From JAAXQD01 sp963790095 (GTDB lineage: Bacteria; Desulfobacterota; Desulfobacteria; Desulfobacterales; UBA11574), in NCBI GenBank assembly GCA_963790095.1, contig CAWBNO010000021.1:1-64000 (forward strand): 64,000 nt of DNA. Reading direction: 5' to 3'. The translations under genes and the position numbers were made by a program. Below the pieces are notes generated by a model, which saw only the letters and a list, made by a program, of their open reading frames with translations, searched no databases and was not told the origin of the DNA. Below are positions 15,125-24,722 of this stretch, piece after piece. How positions within the stretch are numbered: the first letter of the stretch is position 1; every line of letters starts with the position of its first letter.

Positions 15125-17176
15125 TCAGCCAATAACACACAGCACATCATTCTTGGCTACGGAATCTCCGCTGGAATAATTGATCGCCTTGACGGTCCCG
15201 TCCGCGGGCGCCTGAAGGGCATTTTCCATCTTCATGGCCTCGAGGATAACCACCGTGTCCCCTTTGGTTACCGCATCTCCCACCTGCTTTGAATATTTAA
15301 CGATCATCCCGGGCATCGGCGCTTTCATGGGGGTTCCGTCGACGTCGGCAGGTGCGGGCGCCGCAGGCGCTGCCGGTTTAGGTGGCGCCAGTGTCGGTGC
15401 TACAGGCGCTGCCGGTTTGGGTGGTGCCGGAGCTGCCGTCGCAGGGGCTGCCGGTACAGGCGCTGGCGGTGTTGCTGCAGGGGCTGAAACCGGAACTCCG
15501 GCCGGCATTTGCTGGACATAACTGATCACCGGCGATCCACCGGGTTCTTCCACGCCGACCTCAAAGTATTCGTCATCCACGTAGACATTGAATGTTCGCA
15601 ACGCATCGGTCTTGGGCGGGCCTTTCTTTTCAACTTTTTTAACCAGCCGACCAAGTTTTGCCAGTTTAACCAGCTCTTCTTCTTCTTTGATCTGTTCCAG
15701 AGTCCGAGGCCTGACTTCCGGAGGCGGATCTTCCTTGCCGTATTTCCACTTCAGAAACCGTTTCCCTGTAACCGGAAAAATGGCATACAAAACAACATCG
15801 TCCATATCCTGGGCTATATCTTCGGTATCTTTTCTGGCCTGTTCGAGTTCAGGCTCTAAAATCTCGGCCGGCCTGCAGGTAACCGGTTCTTCTCCCCTTT
15901 CATAGCCCTTGAGTGCTTTCTTTTGAACCTCAGGATCTATGGGTACGGCGGTCTTGCCGTATAAACCATAGCACAGATCTTTAACTTGACCGGTAATCAT
16001 CTTATATCGCTCATTTTCATCGTCAAAAAGCACATTGTTGACGGTCTGTATGCCAACAATCTGGCTGGTGGGCGTTACCAGGGGAATTTGCCCCAGTTCT
16101 TTTCTGACTCTCGGAAGTTCCTTGTAAACCTCATCGATCTTGTGCAAAGCGTCCATTTCCCTTAACTGGTTCACCAGGTTCGAAAGCATCCCGCCCGGCG
16201 TCTGGTGCAACAGCACGCTGATATCGATGATGGATACCTTGGAATCGTCCAGCAGATGCTTGTATTTGGGCATCACCTTTTTTTCCAGTATTTCGTTGAT
16301 TTCCGCCAGTTGCTTGATATCGAACCCCGTGTCACGGTTGGTTCCCAGCAGCGACATCACCAGCGGCTCTACAGCTGCATGGGATGTCCGATAGGCATAG
16401 GGCGACATGCAGGTATCTATGATGTCGACACCGGCTTCGATGGCCTTCAAATGGCTCATGGGAGACATCCCGGAAGTAAAATGGCTGTGAAGATGAATGG
16501 GCGGTTTCACCGCCGCCTTTAAAGCCTTGATAATTTCATACGCATCATAGGGGGCAATCAGGCCCGCCATATCCTTTAAACAGATACTGTCGGCCCCCAT
16601 GGCTTCCAGATCTTTGGCCTTGTTGACATAGTAGTCGATATTGTAAACGTCACCGCCCAGCCGCGGCTCGGTCATGGTATAGCAGATACAGCCCTGGAAA
16701 TGTTTTCCGCATTCTTTAATAACCCGGACCACCGTTTCGAAGTTACGATAATCGTTCAGGGCATCGAATGTCCTGAATATATCCAGGCCGTTTTCACAGG
16801 TCCGCTCCACAAATGCCCGGGCAAGATCATCGGCATAATTTCTGTAGCCCACAAGGTTTTGGGCTCTTAAAAGCATGGAGAAGGGCGTCTTGGTCATGTA
16901 CCGTTTTAATGTCCGGAGCCTTTCCCATGGATCCTCATTTAAAAACCGGTGCATGGTATCAAAGGTGGCGCCACCCCATGTTTCTACGGCCCAAAACCCG
17001 ACCTCGTCCATTTTTTCGGCAACCGGAATCATATCTTCGGTTCGCCCCCGGGTGGCAAACAGAGACTGATGGCCGTCGCGCAGGGTCAGGTCCTGTATCT
17101 TAATGGGATTTTCAGCCGCCGGCCTGTCCTTGCTGTAATCCATGGTCGTTATTTTCACCTGGTTGTGATCACTCAT
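15125..17176 (-). CDS. Biotin-dependent carboxyltransferase: 5S-type carboxylase domain fused to biotin carrier
   Basis: A 683-residue protein. Residues 25-300 form an HMG-CoA-lyase/pyruvate-carboxylase type TIM barrel (IQDLTLRDGHQSLFATR; HLHSHFTSGM metal ligands; ICLKDMAGL with the carbamyl-lysine region). A conserved carboxylase domain follows to about 500, then a Pro/Ala linker (about 560-610), then a biotinyl domain with EAMKMEN. This is the layout of the 5S plus 1.3S parts of methylmalonyl-CoA:pyruvate transcarboxylase, of PycB and of oxaloacetate decarboxylase alpha. No biotin carboxylase gene is nearby and a 12S subunit gene lies upstream, so transcarboxylase is favoured: carboxyl transfer between methylmalonyl-CoA and pyruvate. 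Confidence 0.85.
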   Translation of the reverse strand: MSDHNQVKITTMDYSKDRPAAENPIKIQDLTLRDGHQSLFATRGRTEDMIPVAEKMDEVGFWAVETWGGATFDTMHRFLNEDPWERLRTLKRYMTKTPFSMLLRAQNLVGYRNYADDLARAFVERTCENGLDIFRTFDALNDYRNFETVVRVIKECGKHFQGCICYTMTEPRLGGDVYNIDYYVNKAKDLEAMGADSICLKDMAGLIAPYDAYEIIKALKAAVKPPIHLHSHFTSGMSPMSHLKAIEAGVDIIDTCMSPYAYRTSHAAVEPLVMSLLGTNRDTGFDIKQLAEINEILEKKVMPKYKHLLDDSKVSIIDISVLLHQTPGGMLSNLVNQLREMDALHKIDEVYKELPRVRKELGQIPLVTPTSQIVGIQTVNNVLFDDENERYKMITGQVKDLCYGLYGKTAVPIDPEVQKKALKGYERGEEPVTCRPAEILEPELEQARKDTEDIAQDMDDVVLYAIFPVTGKRFLKWKYGKEDPPPEVRPRTLEQIKEEEELVKLAKLGRLVKKVEKKGPPKTDALRTFNVYVDDEYFEVGVEEPGGSPVISYVQQMPAGVPVSAPAATPPAPVPAAPATAAPAPPKPAAPVAPTLAPPKPAAPAAPAPADVDGTPMKAPMPGMIVKYSKQVGDAVTKGDTVVILEAMKMENALQAPADGTVKAINYSSGDSVAKNDVLCVIG

Positions 17177-17260
17177 TTTAAGGTTCTCCTCTTACAAATA
17201 TTTTTTTATATTCCTATTTAAACGCTGCAACACCGCCTTATAAAAAATGGCAAATCATTC

Positions 17261-17518
17261 TTATTTAAAGGTTCTCATTTGCATCTGGTTGCGCATCTGC
17301 ATCTGGGCCTGTCGCCCGCTGACACCCCAAAGTCTCACCGGTGCAACAGCAGATGGAACCGGAGCCGGCTTAACCCCGGGCGGGGCGGCCATAGACTGAA
17401 TACAGATCGCCTCTTCCTCTGTTACAATATAGTTCAACACTGCAGCTTTTGCGGCTGCGATCTTCTTGCGTTCTTCCATGGTGTCAATATTCTCCATTGA
17501 TGATAAAATATCGGACAT
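17261..17518 (-). CDS. Small protein of the carboxyltransferase cluster
   Basis: About 85 residues (start at 17518 because ggaag precedes it by 10 bases; an upstream start at 17551 would add 11 residues). It has an Ala-rich helix (ERKKIAAAKAAVLNYIVTEEEA), a Pro/Val linker and a C-terminus LWGVSGRQAQMQMRN followed by a few basic residues. The W-x-x-x-G-R end recalls the C-terminal tails of small gamma/delta subunits of biotin-dependent decarboxylases. There it assembles the complex, but no membrane segment is present. It sits between the 12S-type and 5S-type genes. I infer a structural subunit; the family is not certain. Confidence 0.6.
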   Translation of the reverse strand: MSDILSSMENIDTMEERKKIAAAKAAVLNYIVTEEEAICIQSMAAPPGVKPAPVPSAVAPVRLWGVSGRQAQMQMRNQMQMRTFK

Positions 17519-17563
17519 GTAAAAAAAGCTTCCAAAGCTTAAATCGACCATATTCAGCGTTAA

Positions 17564-19117
17564 TTACATCGGTATATTTCCATGTTTCTTCGGCGGGAGG
17601 GTCTCCCTTTTGCTGCACATGACCTCCAACGCATCGATGAGGCGCGGCCGCGTCTGGCTCGGTACAATCACCGCGTCCACAAAACCCCGGCTGGCGGCAC
17701 AGTATGGATTTGAAAAGAGTTCCTCGTATTCACTGATCAGCTCCTTGCGCTTGGCCTCGGGATCCTCAGCGCCTTTGATTGCCCTCCGATGAATGACATT
17801 GCAAGCCCCTGCAGCACCCATTACCGCTATCTCTGAACTGGGCCAGGCAAATGCCATATCCGCACCTAAATCTTTTGAACACATGGCAAGATAAGATCCA
17901 CCGTAGTCCTTCCGCGTAACCAAAAGCATTTTGGGGACAGTGGCCTCTGAGTAGCACCAGAGAAGTTTTGCGCCGTGGCGAATAATCCCGCCCCACTCCT
18001 GTTCACTCCCGGGAAGGTACCCGGGGACATCCGCTATGGTCAGCATCGGAATATTAAAGGCATCACAAAAACGGATAAAACGGGTGGCCTTGTCCGACGC
18101 ATTGATATCCAGACACCCGGCAAGAACCTGGGGCTGATTGGCGATAATCCCGATGCTTCTCCCGTTCAACCGGGCCAGGCATATGATGATATTCTGGGCA
18201 AAGAATTCATGGGGCTCGAAAAAATCACCGTTGTCCACAATTAACCGGATGATATTCTTCATGTCATAGGACTGGTTGGGATTGTCCGGAATAATGGTGT
18301 CCAATGCCGGATCGGTGCGCCGGGGATCGTCACCGGTATCGACCATGGGCGGATCTTCCATGTTGTTTGAGGGCAGATAAGAGAGAAGCTTTTTGATCTG
18401 ATGGATGGCGTCCGCATCGTCTTCGCAGGCAAAATGGGCCACGCCGCTCTTTTCGTTGTGGGCCATGGCACCGCCGAGTTCCTCAAAGGTGATTTGCTCC
18501 CCGGTTACGGATTTAATAACATCCGGGCCGGTAATAAACATATAGCTGGTATCTTTGACCATAAAAATCCAGTCCGTCATGGCCGGCGAATAGACCGCTC
18601 CCCCGGCGGTGGGCCCCATAATCGCTGAAATCTGGGGAATGACACCTGAAGCCATGGAATTTCGGTAAAAGATCTGGCCGTATCCGGAAAGGGAATCAAC
18701 ACCTTCCTGAATCCTGGCCCCACCGGAATCGTTCATGCCCACAAACGGAACTCCGGCCTTGAGCGCCATGTCCATAATCTTGCAAATCTTTTTTGAATGC
18801 ATTTCGCCCAAACTGCCGGCCCTGGAGGTAAAATCCTGGGCAAAGGCAAAAACCGGCCGTCCTTCCACAAGACCATGGCCGGTTACCACCCCGTCGGACG
18901 GAATATCGACCTTTTCCATGCCAAAATTTACACATCGGTGACTCACAAACATGTCGATTTCCCGAAATGTGCCTGCATCAAAAAAAATGTCCAGTCTCTC
19001 CCGGGCGGTGAGCTTTCCTTTTTCTTTCTGTTTGGCAACCGCTTTTTCGCCGCCCATCTTCAGGATCTTTGCTTCCCTTTCTTTTAGATCCTTAATTTTG
19101 TCTTCAATAATACCCAT
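17564..19117 (-). CDS. Methylmalonyl-CoA carboxyltransferase 12S / MmdA-type subunit
   Basis: A 517-residue carboxyltransferase of the PccB/MmdA/12S family. It has two crotonase-like halves, with ARIQEGVDSLSGYGQIFYRN and FVGMNDSGGARIQ in the first, and FADVPGYLPGSEQEWGG-like IADVPGYLPGSEQE and GGSYLAMCSKDLGADMAFAW in the second. It moves CO2 between biotin and propionyl-/methylmalonyl-CoA. The start at 19117 (MGIIEDK) has aaagga 8 bases upstream; the upstream extension to 19186 looks untranslated. The genes downstream are the small protein and the 5S-biotin subunit. Whether the complex is a transcarboxylase or a carboxylase depends on an unseen biotin carboxylase. Confidence 0.93.
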   Translation of the reverse strand: MGIIEDKIKDLKEREAKILKMGGEKAVAKQKEKGKLTARERLDIFFDAGTFREIDMFVSHRCVNFGMEKVDIPSDGVVTGHGLVEGRPVFAFAQDFTSRAGSLGEMHSKKICKIMDMALKAGVPFVGMNDSGGARIQEGVDSLSGYGQIFYRNSMASGVIPQISAIMGPTAGGAVYSPAMTDWIFMVKDTSYMFITGPDVIKSVTGEQITFEELGGAMAHNEKSGVAHFACEDDADAIHQIKKLLSYLPSNNMEDPPMVDTGDDPRRTDPALDTIIPDNPNQSYDMKNIIRLIVDNGDFFEPHEFFAQNIIICLARLNGRSIGIIANQPQVLAGCLDINASDKATRFIRFCDAFNIPMLTIADVPGYLPGSEQEWGGIIRHGAKLLWCYSEATVPKMLLVTRKDYGGSYLAMCSKDLGADMAFAWPSSEIAVMGAAGACNVIHRRAIKGAEDPEAKRKELISEYEELFSNPYCAASRGFVDAVIVPSQTRPRLIDALEVMCSKRETLPPKKHGNIPM

Positions 19118-19288
19118 TACCAAATTCCTTTCATCTTTTAATATTGGCCTTTTAGTGTTCCGATGCGGCATCAGGCATCCGGTCAATAAACCATCGCTTT
19201 TAAAAAATCAAACAGAGGATTGAAATGGCCTGCCGTTTTGATATTAAAGTCTGCCGGCAAACTATGGATTTATTCAAAATTTTGCCGT

Positions 19289-19576
19289 TTAATCATACAT
19301 ATAGATCTCATAGTCGGTTTTCTCTCCGAGGAGATGGTCAATTTTCGCCTGGGTTCCCTGCCTCTCATCGCTGAGGACCCATTTCCTCCAGTCGTCCATG
19401 GACTGCCAGGTGCTGACCACCAGGCTCTCCCCGGGACGGTCGATTCTTTTGAAGGTTTCCCCTGAAATGTAACCGGGTTGCTGCATGGCCAGATTTCTGA
19501 GTTTCTGAAGAAGCGGCTTTAAGGCTTCGGCCTTGTTTTGTGGAACAACTCGTTTAATGATTATTTTTACAGCCAT
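19289..19576 (-). CDS. ABM-domain protein (antibiotic biosynthesis monooxygenase fold)
   Basis: A 95-residue single ABM domain: two ferredoxin-like halves with PGYISGETFKRIDRPGESLVV and WQSMDDWRKWVLSDER. Family members range from quinol monooxygenases to heme-degrading or ligand-binding proteins. No heme ligand or catalytic residue can be assigned here. It lies between meaB and the 12S gene of the methylmalonyl-CoA cluster, with 42 and 171 base gaps, so it is probably co-transcribed. A direct role in propionate metabolism is not known. Confidence 0.82.
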   Translation of the reverse strand: MAVKIIIKRVVPQNKAEALKPLLQKLRNLAMQQPGYISGETFKRIDRPGESLVVSTWQSMDDWRKWVLSDERQGTQAKIDHLLGEKTDYEIYMYD

Positions 19577-19618
19577 TTTGTAATCCTCCTTTTTTTGATT
19601 AAAGCATCTCTTTTGATC

Positions 19619-20611
19619 TTAAACAGCAGGGTTATTGTCAAGCAAAAAAAGCAAGCGAGCTGCCGCCAATGTGGATGCAGTCTTACCACTTTCTACGTCC
19701 ATTAAAATTCCTGGAAGCAACTTGTTCACTTCAGAGTTTTGAAAAAAACGCTCTTTTAAGCCTTCCTTTACAAGGGACCACATCCAGTCCACAGCCTGTT
19801 TTTTTCGGTTGGCCTGGAGCTCTCCGGTCAGCGCAAGTTTTTTATGATGGTCCAACACGGACGCCCAGATGATATCAATGCCGTTCATTTCTATGGCGCT
19901 GCAGGTCAACACCGGCGGTGTCCAATTGGGCGAAGAAGGTGCTAAAAAATGAAGCGCTGTTTCATACTGTTTTCTCGCCATTTCCGCCCGGTTAACATTG
20001 TCTCCATCTGCTTTGTTAACGGCAACGGCATCCGCCAGTTCAAGAACCCCCTTTTTAATTCCTTGAAGTTCATCCCCTGCACCCGAAATCATCAGCAGCA
20101 GAAAAAAATCGACCATGGAAGCAACGGTGGTTTCAGACTGGCCCACACCCACGGTTTCAACGATCATCACATCAAAACCGGCAGCTTCACATACAATCAT
20201 TGTCTCACGGGTTTTTCTTGCAACCCCCCCCAACGTTCCCCCCGAAGGCGACGGCCGGATAAATGCATTTTCCTCGATGGACAGCTTCTCCATACGTGTT
20301 TTATCTGCGAGTACGCTTCCGCCGCTCCTTTTACTGCTTGGATCAACGGCAAGAACTGCCACACGATGCCCTTTTTTGACCAGCATGGTACCGAGGCTTT
20401 CGATGAAGGTGCTTTTTCCCACTCCCGGTACCCCCGTAATCCCTAAACGTATCGCCTTTCCGGTGTATGGAAGCAGCAGATCGATAACCGTCCGAGCCAG
20501 GTCTTGATGCCCTCGAAGAGAACTTTCAATCAAAGTAATGGTTTTTGCAAGCACCCGCCGATCGCACTTGAGCACCCCTTGGACATAAAATTGGGGGTCA
20601 TCGGATATCAT
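19619..20611 (-). CDS. meaB: Methylmalonyl-CoA mutase GTPase chaperone MeaB (ArgK family)
   Basis: A 330-residue G3E-type GTPase. It shows Walker A GVPGVGKSTF, VDPSSKRSGGSVLADKTRM, VETVGVGQSE and NKADGDN for guanine specificity. The C-terminal helical part mediates dimerisation. MeaB guards methylmalonyl-CoA mutase against inactivation and gates cobalamin loading. Its start overlaps the mutase stop by 4 bases, which supports coupled translation. Confidence 0.94.
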   Translation of the reverse strand: MISDDPQFYVQGVLKCDRRVLAKTITLIESSLRGHQDLARTVIDLLLPYTGKAIRLGITGVPGVGKSTFIESLGTMLVKKGHRVAVLAVDPSSKRSGGSVLADKTRMEKLSIEENAFIRPSPSGGTLGGVARKTRETMIVCEAAGFDVMIVETVGVGQSETTVASMVDFFLLLMISGAGDELQGIKKGVLELADAVAVNKADGDNVNRAEMARKQYETALHFLAPSSPNWTPPVLTCSAIEMNGIDIIWASVLDHHKKLALTGELQANRKKQAVDWMWSLVKEGLKERFFQNSEVNKLLPGILMDVESGKTASTLAAARLLFLLDNNPAV

Positions 20612-22737
20612 TTTGATTGCTCGAGAACATTCAAAACCTTGTTTGCCGAATCAGTGACAACGGTTCCAGGCCCGAATACACCCTTTGCTCCGGCTTGAAA
20701 CAAGAAGTCGTAATCCGCCGGAGGAATGACACCCCCCACCACCACATTAATTTCTTCACCGCCTTTTTGCTTGAGAAACTCGATAAGCTGGGGTACCAGG
20801 GCCTTGTGCCCTGCGGCAAGGCTCGAAACGCCCACAACATGCACATCGTTCTCCACCGCCATCTGGGCCGCTTCTTCCGGTGTCTGAAACATGGGGCCGA
20901 TGTCCACGTCAAATCCGAGATCGGCGAATGCCGTGGCAATTACCTTTATCCCTCGGTCATGACCGTCCTGACCCATCTTGGTTACCAATATCCGCGGTCT
21001 CCGTCCGTTCTTTTCCTGAAATGCATCGGTTCTCTTACGTATGGATTTAAATATTTCGCTGTCGGCATATTCGTCGGCATATGCTCCGGATATACACTGG
21101 GTCGTGGCCACGAACCGGTTGAAGACCTTTTCCATTGCATCTGAAATTTCGCCGACAGTGGCCCGTGCCCGTACGGCAGGAATACAGGCTTCCAGGAGAT
21201 TCCCGCCGGATTCAGCGGCATGGGAGATCGCCTCTAGAGCCCTTCGCACTTCATTATCATTTCTTTTTACCTTAATTTCTTTTAATCTTGCAACCTGTTC
21301 GTGGCGGACAGTCTCTGATACTTCGAGAATATCTTTAAGCGGTTCTTCTTCGATTTGATATTTGTTGACCCCCACAATAACGTCTTTCCCCTGGTCAATG
21401 CGGGCCTGTTTTCTGGCTGCCGCTTCTTCTATTCGCATCTTCGGCATGCCGGTTTCAATGGCTTTGGCCATTCCGCCGATTTCCTCGACTTCTCCGATAA
21501 TTTTTCTGGCGGCTTTAATGATTCCGTCGGTCAGTGCCTCAACATAATAAGAACCGCCCAAGGGATCGATCACGTGACAAATTTGGGACTCCTCCTGAAT
21601 GACCAGCTGGGTATTTCTGGCAATTCTGGCGGAAAAATCGGTGGGAAGACCCACCGCCTCGTCAAAGGAATTGGTATGCAGAGACTGGGTTCCGCCCAGC
21701 GCTGCGGCCAACGCCTCCAATGTGGTTCGAATGATATTGTTATACGGGTCCTGGGCGGTCAGGCTCCAGCCGGATGTCTGGACATGGGTTCGCAACATGA
21801 GTGATTTGGGGTTTTTGGGGTTAAACCGGCTCATGATTTCGTGCCACAGAAAACGAGCAGCTCTTAACATTGCGATTTCCATGAAAAAATTCATCCCAAC
21901 CCCAAAGAAAAACGAAAGCCTCGGCGCAAATGCATCGATGTCCAGTCCCGCGGCAAGGGCGGCCTTGACATATTCGAGCCCGTCGGCAAGGGTAAATGCC
22001 GCCTGGAGAACCGAGTCGGCCCCGGCTTCCATCATGTGATAACCGCTGATACTGACCGTATTGTATTTGGGCATGTTTTTGGAACAGTAACCGATAATAT
22101 CGGATACGACCCGCATGGACGGTTCAGGCGGATAGATGTAGGTGTTTCGGGTCAGATATTCCTTTAAAATGTCGTTCTGAATGGTTCCGCCCAGCTGGTC
22201 CTGTTTTACGCCCTGCTCTTCCGCCGCAACGATGTATCCGGCCATGACCGGCAGAACTGCCCCGTTCATGGTCATGGAAACCGTTATCTTGTCCAAGGGA
22301 ATCTGATCGAAGAGAATCTTCATATCCTCCACGGAATCCACAGCCACCCCGGCTTTACCGATATCCCCCACAACCCTGGGATGGTCCGAATCATATCCTC
22401 TGTGGGTTGCAAGATCAAAGGCCACCGAAAGTCCGGTCTGACCGGCGGCCACGTTTTTCCGATAAAATTCATTCGACTCTTTGGCTGTGGCAAACCCCGC
22501 ATACTGGCGGACGGTCCAGGGCCTTCCGGCATACATGGTGGCCATGGGACCCCTCACATACGGTGAAAAACCCGGAAGGGTGTTTACATGTTCCATCTCT
22601 TTAAGATCTTCTTCGGTATAGAGGGGTTTCACCAGAATTCCCTCAGGGGTGTTCCAGTTCAAATCTTCAAGGGACCTTCCTCTGAGCTGCTTGGTGGCAA
22701 GATCTTTCCATTTCTGCAAGTCAGGATGTTGAGACAT
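20608..22737 (-). CDS. Methylmalonyl-CoA mutase, adenosylcobalamin-dependent
   Basis: A 709-residue single-chain mutase. The catalytic TIM barrel contains the substrate segment GPMATMYAGRPWTVRQYAGF and the active-site QTSGWSLTAQDPYNN stretch. The C-terminal B12 domain has the DxHxxG cobalt-ligand motif (KMGQDGHDRG) and GGVIPPADY. It interconverts (R)-methylmalonyl-CoA and succinyl-CoA. Size fits the homodimeric or alpha subunit type; no beta subunit gene is nearby. MeaB overlaps at the 3' end and the epimerase gene precedes by 44 bases. Confidence 0.96.
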   Translation of the reverse strand: MSQHPDLQKWKDLATKQLRGRSLEDLNWNTPEGILVKPLYTEEDLKEMEHVNTLPGFSPYVRGPMATMYAGRPWTVRQYAGFATAKESNEFYRKNVAAGQTGLSVAFDLATHRGYDSDHPRVVGDIGKAGVAVDSVEDMKILFDQIPLDKITVSMTMNGAVLPVMAGYIVAAEEQGVKQDQLGGTIQNDILKEYLTRNTYIYPPEPSMRVVSDIIGYCSKNMPKYNTVSISGYHMMEAGADSVLQAAFTLADGLEYVKAALAAGLDIDAFAPRLSFFFGVGMNFFMEIAMLRAARFLWHEIMSRFNPKNPKSLMLRTHVQTSGWSLTAQDPYNNIIRTTLEALAAALGGTQSLHTNSFDEAVGLPTDFSARIARNTQLVIQEESQICHVIDPLGGSYYVEALTDGIIKAARKIIGEVEEIGGMAKAIETGMPKMRIEEAAARKQARIDQGKDVIVGVNKYQIEEEPLKDILEVSETVRHEQVARLKEIKVKRNDNEVRRALEAISHAAESGGNLLEACIPAVRARATVGEISDAMEKVFNRFVATTQCISGAYADEYADSEIFKSIRKRTDAFQEKNGRRPRILVTKMGQDGHDRGIKVIATAFADLGFDVDIGPMFQTPEEAAQMAVENDVHVVGVSSLAAGHKALVPQLIEFLKQKGGEEINVVVGGVIPPADYDFLFQAGAKGVFGPGTVVTDSANKVLNVLEQSK

Positions 22738-22781
22738 GGGGTTCTCCTTTTCTTACTTTTTAAAAAATCGTTAGACGCCGA

Positions 22782-23183
22782 TTACCTTTCACACAATTCT
22801 ACCAAAACGCCGTTGGTGGCTTTGGGGTGTAAAAAAGCAATTTTTGCGCCCCCTGCACCTTTTCTCGGTTTTTCATCAATAAGACGTATCCCTTTCTCCT
22901 TTAACTCTGCCAGGGCTTCTTCAATATTCTCTACACGGAAGGCCACATGATGCACCCCCGCCCCTTTTTTCTCGAGGAATTTGGCAACCGGCCCGTCGGG
23001 AGCCGTCGATTCCAGAAGCTCCACTTCGCTTTCTCCCACCGGGAAGAAGGCTGTGGTGACTTTCTGCTCTTCTACGGTCTCGGTTCCTTCGAAGGCAAGA
23101 CCCAGGGCATCCGTCCATAAACTTTTACCATCTTCGATGCTGTTTACCGCTATTCCGATATGGTCAACCTTTAATATTTTCAT
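22782..23183 (-). CDS. mce: Methylmalonyl-CoA epimerase
   Basis: A 133-residue vicinal-oxygen-chelate protein (KVDHIGIAVNSIEDGKSLW, GAGVHHVAFRVENIEEAL, FLHPKATNGVLVELCE). The metal ligands His and Glu of the family are visible. It interconverts (S)- and (R)-methylmalonyl-CoA, bridging the carboxyltransferase and mutase steps. It lies 17 bases after the aminotransferase stop and 44 bases before the mutase start. Confidence 0.94.
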   Translation of the reverse strand: MKILKVDHIGIAVNSIEDGKSLWTDALGLAFEGTETVEEQKVTTAFFPVGESEVELLESTAPDGPVAKFLEKKGAGVHHVAFRVENIEEALAELKEKGIRLIDEKPRKGAGGAKIAFLHPKATNGVLVELCER

Positions 23184-23200
23184 AAAAACCTCCTTTCAAA

Positions 23201-24382
23201 TTATCTAAATTTTTCCATAACACGCTTAAACCCCGGCATGGCATTTATTATGGTAGGATCGTCCACGCAAAATGCAATTCTGAAATATCCGGGTCCGCCA
23301 AATCCGCTTCCGGGCACCACAAGGATCAGTTCCTCCTGAAGGGCCTTTACAAACGTTACATCATCGGGAACCGGCGTTTTTGGGAAAAGATAAAAAGCAC
23401 CCAAGGGTTTGACAAATTCGTATCCGCAATCTGAAAGGCCCTGACACAAAAGGTCCCTTTTTCGGGCATAAACGGAAATGTCCACGCTCGCCCCTTGAAG
23501 GGAGGCGACAACCCGCTGCATCAGGCCCGGTGCATTGACAAACCCCAGTATTCTATTGGCCAGCGCCATGCCTTCCATGAGTTCTTCGTTAAATGACGCT
23601 TGGGGATTGACCGCCAGATAACCGATTCGCTCACCGGGGATAGAAATGTCTTTAGAATATGAGGTGGCAATGATGCTCTCACGATAACGGTTAAAGATGC
23701 TTGGGGCCTCAAATCCATCATAAACGATCTTGCGGTACGGTTCGTCTGCAATGAGGTATAAGGTCCGGTTCAGTTTTTCCCCTTTATCCCTTAAAAGCGT
23801 TCCCAGTTCATCGAGGCTCTCTTTTGAATATACCTGGCCGGTGGGATTGTTGGGTGAATTGATAAGCACGGCCTTTGTCTTTTCGGTAATGACATCGGAA
23901 ATCGCCCGGATATCCAGGGTAAAATCGGCTTTGGTGGGAACGGTTCTTAGACTTCCGCCATGATTTTCCGCGTAAAATTTATATTCGACAAAATAGGGGG
24001 CCGGCGTAATAACTTCGTCGCCCGGATCGAGAATTGCTTTCAGGATAACGTTCAGGGCGCCGGCAGCGCCACAGGTCATGATGACGTCATTTTCCGAAAC
24101 CTGAACCTGCTCCTCTCTGGAAAGAAAATCTGCCACAGACTTGCGAACATGGGGATAGCCCATATTCGGCATATATCCATGGCCCTCGGCAATTGAAGAC
24201 ACGACGGCGGCATCGAGGGCCGCTCGGAATTTATCCGGGGGTTTAAGGTTGGGATTGCCGAGACTGAAATCAAACACATTTTCAACCCCGTGCGCTGCTT
24301 TGAGGCGTGTGCCCTCTTCAAACATTTTACGGATCCAGGAAGATCCGGATAATGTTGTCTTGATATGCTTGGCAATGGTCAT
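23201..24382 (-). CDS. Class I/II pyridoxal-phosphate aminotransferase
   Basis: A 393-residue fold-type I aminotransferase. It shows FDFSLGNPN near the N-terminus, NSPNNPTGQVYSKE (the Asn-Pro-x-Gly signature), the PLP-binding Lys in SYSKDISIPGERIGYL, and the C-terminal Arg region FRIAFC. Substrate is not readable; the sequence resembles aspartate/aromatic-type AATase-I-gamma enzymes. It begins the methylmalonyl-CoA gene run. An alanine or aspartate aminotransferase would connect pyruvate or oxaloacetate to this pathway, but this is inference. Confidence 0.9.
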   Translation of the reverse strand: MTIAKHIKTTLSGSSWIRKMFEEGTRLKAAHGVENVFDFSLGNPNLKPPDKFRAALDAAVVSSIAEGHGYMPNMGYPHVRKSVADFLSREEQVQVSENDVIMTCGAAGALNVILKAILDPGDEVITPAPYFVEYKFYAENHGGSLRTVPTKADFTLDIRAISDVITEKTKAVLINSPNNPTGQVYSKESLDELGTLLRDKGEKLNRTLYLIADEPYRKIVYDGFEAPSIFNRYRESIIATSYSKDISIPGERIGYLAVNPQASFNEELMEGMALANRILGFVNAPGLMQRVVASLQGASVDISVYARKRDLLCQGLSDCGYEFVKPLGAFYLFPKTPVPDDVTFVKALQEELILVVPGSGFGGPGYFRIAFCVDDPTIINAMPGFKRVMEKFR

Positions 24383-24722
24383 GTTAAATCCTTATGTTGA
24401 GATGACTTCTAAGAACCTGAGTTGACCCCCCTGAAAAAACAGCATCGCCATCCGTCGATTCGATCAAGAAACATCTCGATCTTGGAGGGGTGGATAAAAC
24501 TCGTGCGAAAGCGGGCCTAAAAAAGAATCCTATACAACAATTAACAAAAAATACTATAACTTGCTTAACCCTTTTAATATATAAATGTTATAAAGAAATT
24601 TGCAAGCTCTTTGTGTTAAAATTTTGAAGCGCCCCAAATGGTCAGGAAGGAGCAAAACGGCCTTTTTACGAGACCATCAATCCCGATAAGTTCCCATAAC
24701 GTATTTTTTACGAATTTCTATT
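24383..24722. other. 340-base gap between tgt and the aminotransferase gene
   Basis: AT-rich and gene-free. It holds a solo R2-type end (cctttttacgagaccatcaa, 24662-24681) and a GC-rich ccccct/aggggt pair around 24426-24480. The minus strand has several TATA-like boxes around 24530-24600 that may serve the aminotransferase operon, but no clear promoter pair can be named. Confidence 0.5.

Noticed and set aside
22782..24382. A B12 riboswitch in front of the methylmalonyl-CoA mutase genes
   Set aside because: The genes are packed too closely (17 and 44 base gaps) and the leader before 24382 shows no B12-box-like text.
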